From assembly GCF_013359755.1 (NCBI RefSeq), contig NZ_JABMCJ010000057.1:1-34703 (forward strand): a stretch of 34,703 nt of DNA. Reading direction: 5' to 3'. Shown here in pieces: positions 32,124 to 34,703 of the stretch (the first letter of the stretch is position 1; the number at the start of each line of letters is the position of its first letter). A program made the position numbers and the translations under genes. A model generated the notes under the pieces. The model did not search any database. It worked only from the letters and a program-made list of their open reading frames with translations, and was not told the DNA's origin. Source of the stretch: Tardiphaga robiniae (GTDB lineage: Bacteria; Pseudomonadota; Alphaproteobacteria; Rhizobiales; Xanthobacteraceae).

Positions 32124-34196
32124 ATGCCTCGCGTACATGCCATTGAGGACTACCGTAACTTCGGTATCATGGCGCATATCGATGCCGGTAAGACGACAAC
32201 GACCGAGCGCATCCTCTATTACACTGGCAAGAGCCACAAAATCGGCGAAGTGCACGAAGGTGCCGCGACGATGGATTGGATGGAGCAGGAGCAGGAGCGT
32301 GGCATCACCATCACGTCCGCTGCCACCACTGCATTCTGGAATGGCCATCGCCTGAACATCATCGACACCCCCGGCCACGTCGACTTCACGATTGAAGTCG
32401 AGCGTTCGCTGCGCGTGCTCGACGGCGCCGTGTGCGTTCTCGACTCCAACCAAGGCGTCGAGCCGCAGACCGAAACCGTCTGGCGTCAGGGCGACAAGTA
32501 CAAGGTTCCGCGGATCGTTTTCGCGAACAAGATGGATAAGACCGGCGCTGACTTCTACAAGTGCCTGCAGGACATCATCGACCGTCTCGGTGCGAAGCCC
32601 GTTGCGATCCAGCTGCCGATCGGCGCGGAGAACGACTTCGTCGGCATGGTCGATCTCGTGATCATGAAGGCCTATATCTGGAACAACGAGGCCCTCGGCG
32701 CGAAGTACGAGACCGTCGACATTCCGGCTGACCTGGTCGAGAAGGCCAAGGAATATCGCGAGAAGCTGCTCGAAGCCGCCGTCGAACTCGACGATGAGGC
32801 GATGACTGCTTACCTCGACGGCACCGAGCCGGACGAGGCGACCCTCAAGCGTCTGATCCGTAAGGCCGTGCTGACTGGCGCGTTCTACCCGGTTCTCTGC
32901 GGCTCGGCTTTCAAGAACAAGGGCGTGCAGCCTTTGCTCGACGCGGTTGTCGATTATCTGCCGTCGCCGGTTGACGTTCCTGCCATCAAGGGCACGGACG
33001 AAGATGGCAACGAGATCCTCCGCAAGGCGGACGACAAGGAGCCGCTGGCTCTGCTCGCATTCAAGATCATGGACGATCCGTTCGTCGGCACCATCACCTT
33101 CTGCCGCATCTATTCGGGTGTTCTGCAGAGCGGCACCGGTGTCGTGAACTCGACCCGTGAGAAGAAAGAACGTATCGGCCGCATGCTGCTGATGCATGCG
33201 AACAACCGCGAAGACATCAAGGAAGCCTTTGCCGGCGACATCGTCGCTCTGGCTGGCCTCAAGGAAGCCCGCACCGGTGACACGCTTTGCGATCCGGACA
33301 AGCAGGTCATTCTCGAGCGCATGGAATTCCCGGAGCCGGTGATCGAAATCGCGATCGAGCCGAAGTCCAAGGCCGACCAGGAAAAGCTGGGCGTCGCTCT
33401 GGCGAAGCTCGCTGCGGAAGATCCGTCGTTCCGCGTGTCGACCGACCACGAGTCCGGCCAGACCATTCTGAAGGGCATGGGCGAACTCCATCTCGACATC
33501 AAGGTCGATATTCTGCGCCGTACCTACAAGGTCGATGCGAATATCGGCGCGCCGCAGGTGGCGTTCCGTGAGAAGATCACGAAGCGCGCTGAAGTCGACT
33601 ACACCCACAAGAAGCAGACCGGTGGTACCGGCCAGTTCGCCCGCGTCAAGTTCGTGGTCGAGCCGGGCGAGCCGGGTTCGGGCTTCGTGTTCGAATCCAA
33701 GGTCGTCGGTGGTTCGGTTCCGAAGGAATACATCCCCGGCGTCGAAAAGGGTCTCAACAGCGTCATGACCTCGGGCGTGGTCGCGGGCTTCCCCGTGGTC
33801 GACGTTCATGTCCAGCTGGTTGACGGCGCCTATCACGACGTCGACTCGTCGGCATTGGCCTTCGAAATTGCTTCGCGCGCGGCACTCCGCGACGCGCTGC
33901 AGAAGGGCAAGTCCGTTCTGCTCGAGCCGATCATGAAGGTCGAATGCGTGACCCCGGAAGACTACACCGGTTCGGTCATCGGCGACTTGAACTCGCGGCG
34001 CGGTCAGATTCAGGGTCAGGACATGCGCGGCAACGCCAACGTCATCAACGCGATGGTGCCGCTCATGAACATGTTCGGTTACGTGAACACGCTGCGCTCG
34101 ATGAGCCAGGGTCGTGCAACGTTCTCGATGTCATTCGATCACTACGCGGAAGCGCCGGCCAATGTGTCGGCAGAAGTCCAGAAGAAGTTTGCCTGA
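32124..34196 (+). CDS. fusA: Elongation factor G
   Basis: A 690-residue translocation GTPase of normal length. G1 is AHIDAGKT (17-24), G3 DTPGH (81-85) and G4 NKMD (135-138). The switch I segment with [17 protein letters not shown] is intact. Domains II-V follow, including the domain IV motif [17 protein letters not shown] and the C-terminal [15 protein letters not shown]. The start ATG at 32124 follows AAGGAA. It lies 31 bases after rpsG and 39 bases before tuf, in the classic str-operon order. Confidence 0.99.
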   Translation: MPRVHAIEDYRNFGIMAHIDAGKTTTTERILYYTGKSHKIGEVHEGAATMDWMEQEQERGITITSAATTAFWNGHRLNIIDTPGHVDFTIEVERSLRVLDGAVCVLDSNQGVEPQTETVWRQGDKYKVPRIVFANKMDKTGADFYKCLQDIIDRLGAKPVAIQLPIGAENDFVGMVDLVIMKAYIWNNEALGAKYETVDIPADLVEKAKEYREKLLEAAVELDDEAMTAYLDGTEPDEATLKRLIRKAVLTGAFYPVLCGSAFKNKGVQPLLDAVVDYLPSPVDVPAIKGTDEDGNEILRKADDKEPLALLAFKIMDDPFVGTITFCRIYSGVLQSGTGVVNSTREKKERIGRMLLMHANNREDIKEAFAGDIVALAGLKEARTGDTLCDPDKQVILERMEFPEPVIEIAIEPKSKADQEKLGVALAKLAAEDPSFRVSTDHESGQTILKGMGELHLDIKVDILRRTYKVDANIGAPQVAFREKITKRAEVDYTHKKQTGGTGQFARVKFVVEPGEPGSGFVFESKVVGGSVPKEYIPGVEKGLNSVMTSGVVAGFPVVDVHVQLVDGAYHDVDSSALAFEIASRAALRDALQKGKSVLLEPIMKVECVTPEDYTGSVIGDLNSRRGQIQGQDMRGNANVINAMVPLMNMFGYVNTLRSMSQGRATFSMSFDHYAEAPANVSAEVQKKFA

Positions 34197-34235
34197 TTGT
34201 CGTTAGCGACAGTTGACGACTAAACGGAGAGAGTC

Positions 34236-34703
34236 ATGGCCAAAGCAAAATTTGAACGTAACAAGCCGCACTGCAATATTGGTACGATCGGTCACGTTGA
34301 CCACGGCAAGACGTCGCTGACGGCGGCGATCACGAAGGTGCTGGCAGAGACGGGTGGTGCCACGTTCACCGCTTACGACCAGATCGACAAGGCGCCCGAG
34401 GAAAAGGCCCGCGGCATCACCATTTCGACGGCACACGTCGAATACGAGACCGCCAACCGCCACTACGCCCACGTCGACTGCCCCGGCCACGCCGACTATG
34501 TGAAGAACATGATCACCGGCGCCGCGCAGATGGACGGTGGCATCCTGGTTGTGTCGGCTGCCGACGGCCCGATGCCGCAGACCCGCGAGCACATCCTGCT
34601 CGCCCGCCAGGTCGGCGTTCCCGCGCTGGTCGTGTTCCTGAACAAGTGCGACATGGTCGACGATCCGGAACTGCTCGAGCTCGTGGAAATGGAAGTCCGC
34701 GAA
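34236..34703 (+). CDS. tuf: Elongation factor Tu, N-terminal part (second tuf copy, cut by window end)
   Basis: The first 156 codons of EF-Tu, open to the last base of the window. G1 is GHVDHGKT (19-26), switch I contains the [11 protein letters not shown] segment, G3 is DCPGH (81-85) and G4 NKCD (136-139). The start ATG is preceded by ACGGAGAG. It is the last visible gene of the rpsL-rpsG-fusA-tuf operon; a small stem TGTCG/CGACA (34198-34211) lies in the fusA-tuf gap. Together with the fragment at the window start it shows two tuf genes in direct orientation about 34 kb apart. Confidence 0.99.
   Translation, partial: MAKAKFERNKPHCNIGTIGHVDHGKTSLTAAITKVLAETGGATFTAYDQIDKAPEEKARGITISTAHVEYETANRHYAHVDCPGHADYVKNMITGAAQMDGGILVVSAADGPMPQTREHILLARQVGVPALVVFLNKCDMVDDPELLELVEMEVRE

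Overview
The window is high-GC alphaproteobacterial DNA. The ribosomal and RNA polymerase proteins read like those of the Bradyrhizobium/Rhodopseudomonas/Afipia group (order Hyphomicrobiales); this is a judgement from sequence feel, not a database search. It is a chromosomal segment that carries the conserved transcription/translation supercluster tuf - tRNA-Trp - secE-nusG - rplKA - rplJL - rpoB-rpoC - rpsL-rpsG-fusA-tuf, all on the + strand. The window begins inside one tuf gene and ends inside a second tuf gene.

The housekeeping order is interrupted by three accessory blocks. Block 1 (690-4322), between tRNA-Trp and secE, holds a membrane diguanylate cyclase and a secreted SGNH-type hydrolase, transcribed divergently. 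Block 2 (6658-13702), between rplA and rplJ, holds a D-2-hydroxyacid dehydrogenase, a TetX-like flavin monooxygenase divergent from its probable TetR regulator with paired operators, a three-gene operon for a Tat-exported molybdenum hydroxylase (isoquinoline 1-oxidoreductase type) with a di-haem cytochrome, and a hypothetical membrane-anchored protein. Block 3 (24429-30499), between rpoC and rpsL, holds a GNAT acetyltransferase, an FAD-oxidoreductase/methyltransferase fusion, an ABC exporter with acidic ends, and a TetR/Rid-family divergent pair with three operator copies.

The housekeeping parts look intact and wild type. RpoC has the NADFDGDQ metal site, RpoB has a normal rifampicin region, S12 has the usual lysines, and EF-G and EF-Tu have normal G motifs. 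Non-coding stretches between these genes are rich in stem-loops: nusG-rplK, upstream of rplJ, rplL-rpoB, rpoB-rpoC and upstream of rpsL. They are candidates for autoregulatory leaders, attenuators or processing sites. Three good intrinsic terminators (after rplA, rpoC and the GNAT gene) have GNRA tetraloops and separate the housekeeping transcripts from the accessory blocks.

The least explained parts are the FAD/methyltransferase fusion next to the acidic-ended ABC exporter, the two TetR-controlled divergent pairs with recognisable operator arrays, and about 0.8 kb upstream of rplJ containing two competing hairpins. No CRISPR array, insertion sequence, integrase or phage gene was seen.
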